From Gallionella sp. (GTDB lineage Bacteria; Pseudomonadota; Gammaproteobacteria; Burkholderiales; Gallionellaceae), in the NCBI GenBank assembly GCA_028689145.1, contig JAQTWT010000018.1, forward strand, positions 1-33,422: 33,422 nucleotides of DNA, written 5' to 3'. Both the position numbers and the translations under genes were made by a program. This document shows, piece by piece, positions 1-8,609 of the stretch; position 1 is the first letter of the stretch, and each line of letters begins with the position of its first letter. Below the pieces are notes generated by a model. That model worked only from the letters and a program-made list of their open reading frames with translations, did no database searches and was not told the DNA's origin.

Positions 1-126
1 ATATCGCCACGTTGATCACTCCTGTTTACTCCTGCTCAAGTAATGAGCAGGACAGTATCTATACGTGGGTCAAATTTATCTGCAAACTATTGTCGGAATT
101 GGGTCAGTTTTAGGTGCAATTCAACA
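1..126. mobile_element. Terminal fragment of an IS21-like insertion sequence
   Basis: Two imperfect direct repeats start at 67 and 101, a 34-bp period. Both have the pattern GGGTCA-N3-TTA-N3-GCAA, and the second ends in CAACA at 126. Multiple transposase-binding repeats near the tip and a terminal CA are typical of IS21-family ends. No istA or istB reading frame is inside the window, so the body of the element would lie to the left. A perfect 9-bp stem with a 5-nt loop lies at 30-52 just inside. The family assignment rests on repeat architecture only. Confidence 0.45.
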
Positions 127-283
127 CAGTTGCGCTCATCCCGCACTCGGATGCGATCCTAATTAGCCAAGAAGACAGTAATTCGTCCTCCTTTGGCTTG
201 GGATGGGTTGCCCAGATTGGCATGCAAAATTATCCTAAAACCGTTTGCCAGAGCGAGAACTCACGGTTTTCAATAAAAATAGA

Positions 284-331
284 CTTATGTAAAGTATCAT
301 TATCTTATGTAGTTTCTCATTTACTTATGTA
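284..331. repeat. Three CTTATGTA repeats spaced exactly 20 bp
   Basis: CTTATGTA starts at 284, 304 and 324. The first two 20-bp units also share a TCATT segment. The third copy covers the last codons and stop of lipA. Spaced subterminal repeats like this are often transposase-binding sites, and GTTGACA at 333-339 could be the tip of such an element. This is a second repeat type, different from the one at 67-126. Confidence 0.5.
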
Positions 332-1271
332 GGTTGACACCAGCCCGATGCGCCTGTTCATCGGCAAAATAACTGCTGCGCACCATCGGCCCGCACGCGG
401 CATGATTGAATCCCATTTCTTTTGCAGCTCGCTCGAACATCGCGAATGATTCCAGCGGCGCGTAGCGCAACACCGGCAGATGCCCGTCGGAGGGTTGCAG
501 GTATTGGCCGAGGGTGAGCATGTTCACGTCATGCGCGCGCAGGTCGCGCATGACTTGCAGCACTTCCTCGTCGGTTTCGCCCAGCCCCAGCATCAGGCCG
601 GACTTGGTCTGGATATGCGGGAAGCGCGCCTTGAAATCTTTGAGCAGTTTCAGCGAGTGCGCATAGTCTGCACCGGGACGCACCTGTGCGTACAGGCGCG
701 GCACGGTTTCCAGATTGTGATTGAACACATCGGGCAGGCTTGCGGCAAGCGCGTCCAGCGCAACTTCCAACCGGCCGCGAAAATCCGGCACCAGCGTTTC
801 CAGTTTGGTATGCGGTGAAGCGTTGCGAATCGCTCCTAGGCAGTCGGCAAAATGCTGCGCGCCGCCGTCGCGCAGATCGTCACGATCCACGCTGGTGATG
901 ACCACGTATTTCAATTTGAGTAGCGCGATGGAGCGCGCCAGATTTTCCGGTTCATTCGCATCGGGCGGCTGCGGCTTGCCGTGCGCCACATCGCAGAACG
1001 GGCAGCGGCGCGTGCATACATCGCCGAGGATCATGAAGGTCGCCGTGCCCTTGCCGAAACATTCGCCGATGTTCGGGCAGGATGCTTCCTCGCATACCGT
1101 GTGCAATTGGTTTTCGCGCAGCACGCGCTTCACGTCGTGATAGCCCTGCCCGCTGCCGGACTTCACGCGTATCCATTCCGGCTTGCGCAGCCGCTGCTGC
1201 AACGGCACGATCTTGATCGGGTTGCGCGCGGTCTTTTCCGCGCCGGTTTGTTTGTGTTCAGTGTTGCTCAT
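321..1271 (-). CDS. lipA: Lipoyl synthase LipA
   Basis: Radical SAM enzyme that inserts two sulfur atoms into protein-bound octanoyl groups to make lipoate on 2-oxoacid dehydrogenases and the glycine cleavage H protein. The 316-residue product has both cluster motifs: the auxiliary set C60-X4-C65-X5-C71 and the radical SAM set C86-X3-C90-X2-C93. It also has the C-terminal RSSY motif that supplies the serine ligand. Length is normal for the family. The ATG at 1271 is preceded by GGAAAG. It is normally directly downstream of lipB, but here a higBA cassette separates them. Its last residues (NLHK) and TAA stop lie inside a 20-bp-period repeat, so the extreme C-terminus may have been rewritten by a mobile element. 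Identity is secure. Confidence 0.98.
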   Translation of the reverse strand: MSNTEHKQTGAEKTARNPIKIVPLQQRLRKPEWIRVKSGSGQGYHDVKRVLRENQLHTVCEEASCPNIGECFGKGTATFMILGDVCTRRCPFCDVAHGKPQPPDANEPENLARSIALLKLKYVVITSVDRDDLRDGGAQHFADCLGAIRNASPHTKLETLVPDFRGRLEVALDALAASLPDVFNHNLETVPRLYAQVRPGADYAHSLKLLKDFKARFPHIQTKSGLMLGLGETDEEVLQVMRDLRAHDVNMLTLGQYLQPSDGHLPVLRYAPLESFAMFERAAKEMGFNHAACGPMVRSSYFADEQAHRAGVNLHK

Positions 1272-1321
1272 TATTTACTTTCCGCACTCAATCCAACATC
1301 CCGCATGGGAACGGTTAGCGA

Positions 1322-1609
1322 TCAAGCAGCCAGTCTTTCAAGCGGCCTGATTTTTGGGGTTGGCTGCTGCTCGGCTTGCCACAAATCCCATTGTGTTTGC
1401 ATGCCAAGCCAGACATCAGGGCTGGTGCCCAGCCATGCCGCAAGGCGCAATGACATCCCCGCTGTTATGCCCGCCTTGCCGTTCAGCACTTTGGAAAGTG
1501 TGACGCGGGATATTTGCAACTCCTTGGCTGCCTGGGTCACCGTCATATCTTCGGGGAGCCATTCCCGCAATACTTCGCCGGGGTGTGCCGGATTGTGCAT
1601 TCTGCTCAT
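1322..1609 (-). CDS. higA: HigA-type antitoxin (XRE family helix-turn-helix)
   Basis: Antitoxin and transcriptional repressor of a HigBA module. The 95-residue product starts MSRMHNPAHPGEVL, the usual opening of the VapI/HigA family. It has an XRE helix-turn-helix (TVTQAAKELQISRVTLSKVLNG, split here as TVTQAAKELQ then ISRVTLSKVL, roughly residues 24-45), followed by the SLRLAAWLGTSPDVWLGMQ segment seen in HigA proteins. I chose the ATG at 1609 rather than an in-frame TTG at 1615, because AGGAG at about 1619-1623 is well spaced for the ATG and too close for the TTG. That Shine-Dalgarno overlaps the higB stop, which suggests coupled translation. The gene lies downstream of the toxin, the typical higBA order. 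Confidence 0.93.
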   Translation of the reverse strand: MSRMHNPAHPGEVLREWLPEDMTVTQAAKELQISRVTLSKVLNGKAGITAGMSLRLAAWLGTSPDVWLGMQTQWDLWQAEQQPTPKIRPLERLAA

Positions 1610-1621
1610 ATTCAATTTCTC

Positions 1622-1900
1622 CTAGTGGTAATCCAGATAGTCAACCAGTTCGGCATTTTCGTTTTTAAAGGTAAAGGTTAAGCGCCAATTCCCGTTCACC
1701 GTTACGGAATAATGCCCGGCAAAATTGCCTGTTAGCGGATGAAATCGCCAGCCCGGCGCATTCATATCATCCGCCCGTTTTGCGCTGTCCAGCATGGTTA
1801 ACATTACGCGCAGTTTCCCCGCGTGATGCGGCTGTATTCCAGCTTTGCTTCCTGTTTGAAAAAAGGTTTCAAGCCCTTTATGCCGGAAAGTTTTTATCAT
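1622..1900 (-). CDS. higB: HigB-type toxin (RelE/ParE-fold mRNA interferase)
   Basis: Predicted ribosome-dependent mRNA endonuclease toxin. The 92-residue product begins MIKTFRHKGLETFF, carries a central HAGKLRVMLTMLDSAK segment and ends VNGNWRLTFTFKNENAELVDYLDYH, the hallmark of the HigB/killer family. The frame stays open to 1969, but the ATG at 1900 matches the family start. No Shine-Dalgarno precedes this ATG. The -10 box at 1907-1912 would place the transcript start almost on the A of the ATG, so the mRNA may be leaderless. The gene is intact, and its partner antitoxin begins 12 bases past its stop. Confidence 0.92.
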   Translation of the reverse strand: MIKTFRHKGLETFFQTGSKAGIQPHHAGKLRVMLTMLDSAKRADDMNAPGWRFHPLTGNFAGHYSVTVNGNWRLTFTFKNENAELVDYLDYH

Positions 1901-1906
1901 GGATGC

Positions 1907-1948
1907 ATTGTAAACCGTTAAGCAACGCTTAACAAGATTGCAATCTTG
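1907..1948 (-). promoter_or_regulatory. higBA promoter with two palindromic operators
   Basis: On the minus strand a -35 TTGTTA (1930-1935) and -10 TACAAT (1907-1912) are separated by 17 bp. A perfect palindrome GTTAAGC-N3-GCTTAAC (1917-1933) fills the spacer. A second perfect 16-bp palindrome (1933-1948, arms CAAGATTG/CAATCTTG) abuts the upstream side of the -35. This matches how HigA proteins autorepress. HigA binding here is inferred. Confidence 0.75.
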
Positions 1949-1981
1949 AGTTCGATTAGCCGCTCTCAATATTTCAGCAGG

Positions 1982-2677
1982 TTATGGATGCTGCTTTGAT
2001 TCCAAATGCTGTTGCAACCCATGAATCAGATTCTGCGCCAGCTGCGCTTGCAATTCTTCGATGCCTGCGGTGATACCGAGCTCGCAGCATTGAGTGACGC
2101 GCAGCCCGGCGTAACCGCACGGGTTGATGTTGGCGAACGGGGTCAGGTCCATGTCCACGTTCAGCGCGAGACCGTGGTAGCAGCAGCCGTGCTTGATCTT
2201 CAGCCCTAGCGATGCGATTTTTGCGTCAGCCACATACACGCCGGGTGCATCCTCGCGCCCCTGCGCGGCCACGCCGAATTCGCCGAGCAGGTCGATCACC
2301 GCCTGTTCCATCAGGCGCACCAGTTCGCGCACGTTGATCTTCCAACGGCGCAGGTCGAGCAACAGATAGGCAACGATCTGGCCGGGGCCGTGATAGGTGA
2401 TTTGCCCGCCGCGGTCGATCTTCACTACCGGGATGGCTGTCGAATTGAGCAGGTGTTCCGGTTTCCCGGCCAGGCCTTGCGTGTAGGTGGGCGGATGCTG
2501 CACCAGCCAGATTTCGTCGCGCGTATCCGGCGCACGCTCGGCGGTGAATTTCTGCATCGCCTGCCAGGTCGGCAGGTATTCGACCAGCCCGAGCGAGTGG
2601 ATGATTGGGAGTGAAGGGTGGGAGAGCAGCGCATGGTTTGCCCCTTCCCCCTTCCCTCTTTCCCCTTCCCGGCTCAT
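1982..2677 (-). CDS. lipB: Octanoyltransferase LipB
   Basis: Transfers octanoate from acyl carrier protein to lipoyl domains, the step before LipA. The 231-residue product has the conserved RGGQITYHGPGQ segment (89-100), the catalytic lysine in AKIASLGL (K153) and the catalytic cysteine in NPCGYAGL (C187). The frame is open further upstream, but the ATG at 2677 overlaps the stop of ybeD as ATGA, which argues for this start. The first ~25 residues are a Gly/Glu/Arg-rich stretch encoded by a purine-rich run and are longer than in most LipB proteins. The gene lies just upstream of the inserted higBA cassette, with lipA beyond it. Confidence 0.97.
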   Translation of the reverse strand: MSREGERGKGEGANHALLSHPSLPIIHSLGLVEYLPTWQAMQKFTAERAPDTRDEIWLVQHPPTYTQGLAGKPEHLLNSTAIPVVKIDRGGQITYHGPGQIVAYLLLDLRRWKINVRELVRLMEQAVIDLLGEFGVAAQGREDAPGVYVADAKIASLGLKIKHGCCYHGLALNVDMDLTPFANINPCGYAGLRVTQCCELGITAGIEELQAQLAQNLIHGLQQHLESKQHP

Positions 2678-2958
2678 AACACCATCACGATCGACGGATG
2701 GTCGCACAGCTCCTGGTACAGCGCGTCGAGTTGTTCGCGTGAGGTGGCGTGCACGGTACAGGTCAGGCTGATGTAGCGGGCGTTTTTGCTGGCGCGCATC
2801 TCCATGCTGGAGGCATCATATTCCGGGTCGTGTTTGCTGACCACTTCCAGCACGGCTTGCGCGAACCCGTCCTGTTGCAGGCCGAATATCTTTAGCGGGA
2901 ATTCGCAGGGATATTCGATCAGGCTGTCCGATAATTTATTTTCCGGTAAATCGCTCAT
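2674..2958 (-). CDS. ybeD: DUF493 family protein (YbeD-like)
   Basis: Small 94-residue protein of the DUF493/YbeD family. It contains the typical YPCEFPLKIFG opening, a middle segment ending in SLTCTVHATSREQLDALY and the tail LCDHPSIVMVL. The E. coli family member folds like an ACT or ferredoxin-like regulatory domain and lies next to dacA and lipB, but its function is not settled. Here it overlaps dat upstream by 4 bp and lipB downstream by 4 bp. Translation is therefore probably coupled along dat-ybeD-lipB. Confidence 0.92.
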   Translation of the reverse strand: MSDLPENKLSDSLIEYPCEFPLKIFGLQQDGFAQAVLEVVSKHDPEYDASSMEMRASKNARYISLTCTVHATSREQLDALYQELCDHPSIVMVL

Positions 2959-3812
2959 GCGGCACGCATCACGTCGCGTTTAAAATCCTGATACAGCGCG
3001 TGCAACCGGGAAAACATCGCGCCCGGTTGACCTGTACCGACCGGCTTGCCGTCGAGTTGCGTAATCGCCAGCACTTCCTTGGTGGAGGAGGTGAGCAGCA
3101 ATTCGTCGGCGGCGAACAGTTCCGCTACGGCGATTTTGCGCACTTCATACGGGATACCATTGGCGGCGGCCAATTCCAGCACCACGTCGTAGGTGATGCC
3201 GGGCAGCATCAGATTGTCTTTCGGCGGCGCGAGCAATTTGCCGCCCTTAACCGCAAAGATGTTGCTGGCCGCGCCCTCGGTCATGAAATCATTATCCCTG
3301 ATCAGAATAGTCTCGGCGCAGCCGGCATCGACCGCCATCTGACGCAGCAGCACGTTGGGCAGCAGCGCGATAGCCTTGATGTCGCAGCGCAGCCAGCGGT
3401 TGTCCGGCGCGGTGATGCACGCGATGCCGCTGTGCAGCAGTTCGGCGGGCGGGGTAGGCAGCGGGTTGCTCATCATGAACACCGTCGGCGGGACCGGCGG
3501 ATTGGGGAAGGCGTGATCGCGCTTGGCCGCGCCGCGCGTGATATGCAGATACAGATATTGGTCTTCGCCCGCGTTGCACGCGATGAGTTCATTGATGATG
3601 CCCGCCCACTCGCTGTCGCTGTGCGGATTGGCGAGCTTGATACCGTCCATGCTGTGCTGCAGGCGCCGCAGGTGTTCCGCCAGACGGAACGCCTTGCGCG
3701 AGTACACCGGGATCACTTCATACACGCCGTCGCCAAAGATGAAGCCGCGATCCAGCACGGAAATCTTCGCTTCTTCGATCGGCATGTACTGACCGTTCAA
3801 ATAAATAGTCAT
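2955..3812 (-). CDS. dat: D-amino acid aminotransferase (class IV PLP enzyme)
   Basis: PLP-dependent fold-type IV aminotransferase, most likely interconverting D-alanine and D-glutamate for peptidoglycan. The 285-residue product has the LDRGFIFGDGVYEVI motif near the N-terminus. The PLP lysine is in CDIKAIALLPNVL (K146), and a conserved TEGAASN segment around E179 contacts the cofactor. Branched-chain aminotransferases share the fold, but the YEVIPVY and KRDHAFP segments and the position between dacC and ybeD-lipB favour Dat. The ATG at 3812 lies 9 bp after the dacC stop, and the 3' end overlaps ybeD. Substrate stereochemistry is inferred from family and context. Confidence 0.9.
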   Translation of the reverse strand: MTIYLNGQYMPIEEAKISVLDRGFIFGDGVYEVIPVYSRKAFRLAEHLRRLQHSMDGIKLANPHSDSEWAGIINELIACNAGEDQYLYLHITRGAAKRDHAFPNPPVPPTVFMMSNPLPTPPAELLHSGIACITAPDNRWLRCDIKAIALLPNVLLRQMAVDAGCAETILIRDNDFMTEGAASNIFAVKGGKLLAPPKDNLMLPGITYDVVLELAAANGIPYEVRKIAVAELFAADELLLTSSTKEVLAITQLDGKPVGTGQPGAMFSRLHALYQDFKRDVMRAA

Positions 3813-3821
3813 CGCTACCCC

Positions 3822-4958
3822 CTATTCGAAAAGCAAACGGATGCTATCCCATCCGCGCGAGAACACATTTGCCAGCGGCACCTTGTCGAGCGTGACCAGA
3901 GGGAATTCCGCATAGGGTTTTCCCGCCAGCGTCAGCTTGAGCACACCCAGCTGTTGGCCTGAAACAATCGGGGCGAGTATCGGCTGATGCGTTTCCATCT
4001 TCGCCTTGAGCTGGCCGATTTGTCCTTTTGGGATGGTCAGAAAAATATCCTGCCGAAAGCCGACACTGACATGGCTTTCGGTGCCTTTCCAGACGCGCAC
4101 CTGGGTGACCGGCTGATCCTTCTGATACACGCGCACCGTATCAAAATACTGGAAACCGAAATTCAGCAGCCGCTGGCTTTCGGTGGCGCGCAGATTGTCG
4201 GAACTCACGCCGAGCAATACCGAGAACAACCGGCGTTTATCGCGCTGTGCCGACCCGACCAGACAGAACCCGGCCGTTTCGGTGTGCCCGGTCTTCAGGC
4301 CGTCCGCGTAGGGGTCGATCCACAGCAGCCGGTTGCGGTTGGCCTGGGTGACGTTGTTGAAAGTATATTTGCGCAACCCGAACAGCGGGTAGTGCTGCGG
4401 GTAGTCGCGCACGATGGCGGCAGCAAGCAAAGCCAGATCGGCCGCGCTGCTGTAGTGCTGCGCATCCGGCAGGCCGGAGGGATTAGTGAAATGGGTGTTG
4501 ACCATGCCCAGCCGTTTGGCTTCTTTGTTCATCAGGTCGACGAAACCGGATTCGCTGCCGGCAATGTTGAGCGCCAGCGTGATGGCCGCATCGTTGCCGG
4601 ATTGCACGATCAGTCCGCGCAACAGTTCGTCCACGGTCACGGATTGACCTGACTTGAGCAGCATGCGCGACTCGCCGCCGGCGATGCGTGTCGCGGCCTG
4701 CGTGACGGTCAACTCCTGTTGCAACGAGAGCGTATTATGTTTGATCGCATCAAAAACCAGGTAAGCAGTCATCAGCTTGGTCAGCGAGGCGGGCTCCATG
4801 CGCTCGTCGCCGTTCTGGTTCACCAGTATTTGATTGCTGGTTTGGTCATATAGCACGTACGACTTTGCCGCCAGCAGCGGCGCTGACGGCAGTTGTTGCG
4901 GCAACGCTACACCCGGCACGGGCAGTAGCAAGCCAATCAATATGAGAATGAATTTCAT
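3822..4958 (-). CDS. dacC: D-alanyl-D-alanine carboxypeptidase (PBP5/6 type)
   Basis: Periplasmic, membrane-anchored enzyme that removes the terminal D-Ala from peptidoglycan pentapeptides. The 378-residue precursor has an N-terminal signal peptide (hydrophobic residues 3-18). The three serine penicillin-binding protein motifs are SLTK (S58-K61), SGN (S120-N122) and KTG (K222-G224). A PBP5 C-terminal beta domain follows, then a short amphipathic tail (VFSRGWDSIRLLF) that would anchor it to the inner membrane. It lies 63 bp downstream of regA and just ahead of dat, so a D-Ala releasing and a D-Ala transaminating enzyme are encoded together. All catalytic motifs are intact. Confidence 0.96.
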   Translation of the reverse strand: MKFILILIGLLLPVPGVALPQQLPSAPLLAAKSYVLYDQTSNQILVNQNGDERMEPASLTKLMTAYLVFDAIKHNTLSLQQELTVTQAATRIAGGESRMLLKSGQSVTVDELLRGLIVQSGNDAAITLALNIAGSESGFVDLMNKEAKRLGMVNTHFTNPSGLPDAQHYSSAADLALLAAAIVRDYPQHYPLFGLRKYTFNNVTQANRNRLLWIDPYADGLKTGHTETAGFCLVGSAQRDKRRLFSVLLGVSSDNLRATESQRLLNFGFQYFDTVRVYQKDQPVTQVRVWKGTESHVSVGFRQDIFLTIPKGQIGQLKAKMETHQPILAPIVSGQQLGVLKLTLAGKPYAEFPLVTLDKVPLANVFSRGWDSIRLLFE

Positions 4959-5021
4959 GGTCGGAAAGCGGTTACGGGAAGCAATTATAGTCTTTGCTCA
5001 GTGACAGGTGATAGCGGGGAT

Positions 5022-5570
5022 TTATTCGGAACGAATCGGCGGCTTGGCCAGTTTGCGTTGCAGGGTGCGGCGGTGCATGTTGAGGGCGCGGGCAGTGGCT
5101 GAAATATTGCCGTCATGCTCGTGCAACACACGCTGAATGTGCTCCCATTCAAGATTTTCGAGTTGGGTTGTTTGCACCTTGATCGGCGCATCGCTGCAGG
5201 CAGCCCGGTCGAAAGCCGCGATGATCTCATCCGTGTTGGCAGGCTTGGCAAGATATTGCGTCGCGCCGAGTTTGATCGCCTCGACGGCGGTGGCAATGCT
5301 GGCATAGCCGGTCAGCATCACGATGCGCGTATTCGGATCAAGCTGGTGCAATACTTTGACCAGCGATAATCCGGGCGCCCCGCCCATTTTCATATCCACT
5401 ACCGCGTATTCCGGCGGATTGGCTTCAGCCAGCGGAATAGCCTGCTCCACGCTATGCGCCATGCAAACACTGAACCCGCGCTTTTCCAGAGCGGTGCCAA
5501 GCACCTTGCAAAAAGTGAGGTCGTCATCCACCAGCAATAACGATGCCGCTTCTTCGCGTAATTCCGTCAT
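5022..5570 (-). CDS. regA: RegA/PrrA/RoxR-type redox response regulator
   Basis: Cytoplasmic response regulator of a global redox two-component system. The 182-residue product has a receiver domain with acidic residues near DDD (15-17), phospho-acceptor D59, T87 and K109. A Fis-type C-terminal helix-turn-helix (ISATARALNMHRRTLQRKL, about 154-172) is nearly the signature of the RegA/PrrA/ActR family. It lacks the AAA+ domain of NtrC-type regulators. It overlaps regB by 4 bp, so the pair is co-transcribed and probably co-translated. RegA-type regulators typically control cytochrome oxidases, carbon fixation and nitrogen or hydrogen metabolism; targets here are not shown. Confidence 0.94.
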   Translation of the reverse strand: MTELREEAASLLLVDDDLTFCKVLGTALEKRGFSVCMAHSVEQAIPLAEANPPEYAVVDMKMGGAPGLSLVKVLHQLDPNTRIVMLTGYASIATAVEAIKLGATQYLAKPANTDEIIAAFDRAACSDAPIKVQTTQLENLEWEHIQRVLHEHDGNISATARALNMHRRTLQRKLAKPPIRSE

Positions 5571-6826
5571 ATTCTCGCCCCGGCGACGGGAAGGATGATC
5601 TCGGTCGTTGCACCGCCTTGCTCGCGGTTAAACAGGCGCACCGAGCCGCCGATGCGCTCGATGGTGGCATTGGCCAGAAACAGACCCAGCCCGTAACCTT
5701 CCGTTTTGGTGGTGAAGAAGGCTGATCCGGCCTTTAGCTCGGCTTCTTCGCTCAAGCCCTTGCCGTGATCGTGAATTTCCAGCACGAAGTTGCCGGCATC
5801 ACGGTGGGTGCGGATTTCAATCGGCTGGGGCGCGGCATCCGCCGCATTATTGAGAAGATTCATCAGTGCGGCGCGCAGTGTGGCATCCACGCTAATCGGC
5901 GGAGCGGGTTGCACGTCGTCGCTGTGATACTGGTACTGTGCGGCGGGACGCAATAATTGCCATTCATCCAGCACTTCCGCCATCAGCCGGTCGCCAGTTT
6001 GCAACGTTGCCGCTCCGCTAATTTGCGCGTTGGCCAGTATCTTGTCGAGGATGCGCTTGCAGCCGCGCACTTGTTCGTTGAGGATACCCAGCGCATCGCG
6101 CCAGCCGGGATGTGCTTCGGCATCCAGCTGCAGCTCTCCGATCACCACCGCCATGGTGGACAGCGGGGTACCCAGTTCATGCGCGGCACCGGCGGCCTGT
6201 GTGCCGAGCGCCACAATCCGCTCGTTGCGCAATATTTCCTCGCGCACCTTGGCCAGCGTCTCGTCGCGGTTACGCACCGCTTGAGCCATCTGTACCACGA
6301 AATAGGCAACCACCACCGTGCTAAATACGAAACCGAGCCACATGCCCACCACATGCTCGTTGAATGCGTTGTCGCCGCCGTGATGATTGTGCGGCAGCGG
6401 GATGTAATAGAACATCAGCACACTGTAACAAGCGGCGGTAAGCGCAGCCATACCCCAGGTATAACGGCCCGGCAGCGTGGTAGCGGCAATCACCAGCGGC
6501 AACAGGTACAGCGAGACAAACGGATTGGTAGAGCCGCCGCTGTAGTACAGCAATACGCTGAGCGCCAGCACGTCCACGCACAATTGGGCAAATAATTCCG
6601 GGTTGGGAACCGGCTTGTTGCTGCGCAAACGCAGCCAGGAAAACAGATTTATTACGGCAAGCGCGGCAATGGCCAGCAACATCGGCTGCCAGTTCAGCTC
6701 AAGTTCCATAACCTTCCAGACTGCCGCCAATGTCAGGAGCTGCGCCATAATAGCAATGCTGCGCAACGCGACCAGACGGCGCAACTGGCTGTGACTGGTC
6801 AGTGAGGAAAGTGTGGTGCTGTTCAT
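5567..6826 (-). CDS. regB: RegB/PrrB-type redox sensor histidine kinase
   Basis: Inner-membrane sensor kinase paired with RegA. With the ATG at 6826 the product is 419 residues; an in-frame upstream ATG at 6883 would add 19 non-hydrophobic residues and is less likely. Several transmembrane segments fill residues 20-185, with the quinone-binding signature GGSTNPF at 97-103. The H-box is AAHELGTPLS with H216. The conserved redox-active cysteine lies in RGCKRIL (C256). ATP-lid motifs DHGKGL and GYGLGL follow near the C-terminus. Every element that marks RegB sensors of ubiquinone redox state is present. The divergent neighbour is a copper chaperone, fitting a role around respiratory oxidases. 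Confidence 0.95.
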   Translation of the reverse strand: MNSTTLSSLTSHSQLRRLVALRSIAIMAQLLTLAAVWKVMELELNWQPMLLAIAALAVINLFSWLRLRSNKPVPNPELFAQLCVDVLALSVLLYYSGGSTNPFVSLYLLPLVIAATTLPGRYTWGMAALTAACYSVLMFYYIPLPHNHHGGDNAFNEHVVGMWLGFVFSTVVVAYFVVQMAQAVRNRDETLAKVREEILRNERIVALGTQAAGAAHELGTPLSTMAVVIGELQLDAEAHPGWRDALGILNEQVRGCKRILDKILANAQISGAATLQTGDRLMAEVLDEWQLLRPAAQYQYHSDDVQPAPPISVDATLRAALMNLLNNAADAAPQPIEIRTHRDAGNFVLEIHDHGKGLSEEAELKAGSAFFTTKTEGYGLGLFLANATIERIGGSVRLFNREQGGATTEIILPVAGARI

Positions 6827-6861
6827 GCGGTTATTGTAAGCGCAGAAACATACCCCGTGGT

Positions 6862-6876
6862 GCGGCAAATTGTCGC
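6862..6876. promoter_or_regulatory. Candidate RegA-binding site upstream of regB
   Basis: GCGGCAAATTGTCGC matches the published RegA consensus GNGRCRTTNNGNCGC at 13 of 15 positions (the TT is AA). It lies about 40 bp upstream of the regB ATG in the divergent gap with the copper chaperone gene. Autoregulation or control of the neighbour is an inference. Confidence 0.4.
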
Positions 6877-7025
6877 ATTCCAAAGCGCGGACATTTGCGA
6901 AATAATAACTGTCAAATCGCGGTTTCGCGCATTTAATCGTGTAATCATTTGGATGCGGCGTTCCCTCTCTCCGGCGCGGTATTCGATGCGATCACACTCA
7001 CTATATGGATGCCGCGCTTTGGCAT

Positions 7026-7062
7026 TTTTCACGCATCGCAACCGGCGGGTATAATCCCCGCC
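7026..7062 (+). promoter_or_regulatory. Predicted promoter of the PCu(A)C gene, with palindrome around -10
   Basis: A consensus -10 TATAAT lies at 7050-7055, with a weak -35 (TTTTCA, 7026-7031) 18 bp upstream. The -10 is bracketed by a perfect inverted repeat, GGCGGG (7044-7049) and CCCGCC (7057-7062), which could be an operator or simply a G+C-rich discriminator. The start codon is at 7090. Confidence 0.5.
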
Positions 7063-7089
7063 TTTAAATATTTATCCAGAAAGCAAAAT

Positions 7090-7572
7090 ATGCGCAATCC
7101 AATTCGGTTCGGGTGGTTAGTTACGGCGTTACTGCTGAGTGTCGGCGCATATGCGGGCGACATTCAGGTGGAAGGCGCGTGGGCGCGCGCTACTGTACCC
7201 GGACAGGACAGCGGGATGGTGGATTTGAGCATCACCAGCAAACAGGCCGCTAGCCTGATCGGTGTCTACAGCCCCGTTGCCGGCAGCGTGGAGTTGCACA
7301 GCATGACGCATGAAGGCGGCATGATGAAAATGCGCGAGGTGAAATCCATCGAGTTGCCGGCCGGCAAGACCGTCAATCTGGGGCAAAGCGGTTATCACGT
7401 GATGTTGAACGGGCTGAAAGCCCCGCTCAAGGCCGGTGAAAACCTGCCGCTGACGCTGAATATCAGGATTTCGGGAAATAGCACGGTAAAGATCAAAACC
7501 CGCGCCGAAATAAAACCGCTGGTCGTAACCGTGACAGATGCACCACCGGCCAACAATCATATGCACCATTAA
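7090..7572 (+). CDS. PCu(A)C periplasmic copper chaperone (DUF461)
   Basis: Periplasmic Cu(I) carrier that delivers copper to the CuA or CuB site of respiratory oxidases, often together with Sco. The 160-residue precursor has a signal peptide (residues 1-22, cleavage near AYAG). The metal site matches H-X10-M-X21-H-X-M exactly: H70, M81, H103 and M105. The C-terminus has a HMHH tail that could also bind metal. The frame is open back to 6949, but the ATG at 7090 directly precedes the signal peptide and lies 35 bp after a good -10 box. It is divergent from regB/regA and followed by a strong terminator, so it is probably monocistronic. Confidence 0.94.
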   Translation: MRNPIRFGWLVTALLLSVGAYAGDIQVEGAWARATVPGQDSGMVDLSITSKQAASLIGVYSPVAGSVELHSMTHEGGMMKMREVKSIELPAGKTVNLGQSGYHVMLNGLKAPLKAGENLPLTLNIRISGNSTVKIKTRAEIKPLVVTVTDAPPANNHMHH

Positions 7573-7611
7573 ACAATAACGGCAACCGAAGTAAGCGTTG
7601 GCTTCGTTGCA

Positions 7612-7644
7612 AAAACAGGCGGCACAAGCTGCCTGTTTTATTTT
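7612..7644 (+). terminator. Rho-independent terminator after the copper chaperone gene
   Basis: A 12-bp stem (7612-7623 with 7628-7639, one G-U pair) with a 4-nt ACAA loop is followed by a T-rich tail. The A-rich 5' arm also makes it plausible as a terminator on the opposite strand. Confidence 0.85.
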
Positions 7645-7684
7645 CAGCAATATTTTCATCCATCCGGATTTTCTTCTGGTGTAG

Positions 7685-8599
<915 letters not shown>

Positions 8600-8609
8600 C
8601 AAGCTTGTA

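Noticed and set aside
237..270. AAAACCGT/ACGGTTTT hairpin as lipA terminator
   Set aside because: The 8-bp arms have an 18-nt loop and there is no T-run on the lipA transcript side.
114..332. 72-codon plus-strand ORF at the left edge
   Set aside because: It runs through the IS end and the 20-bp repeats, has no Shine-Dalgarno and no recognisable sequence.
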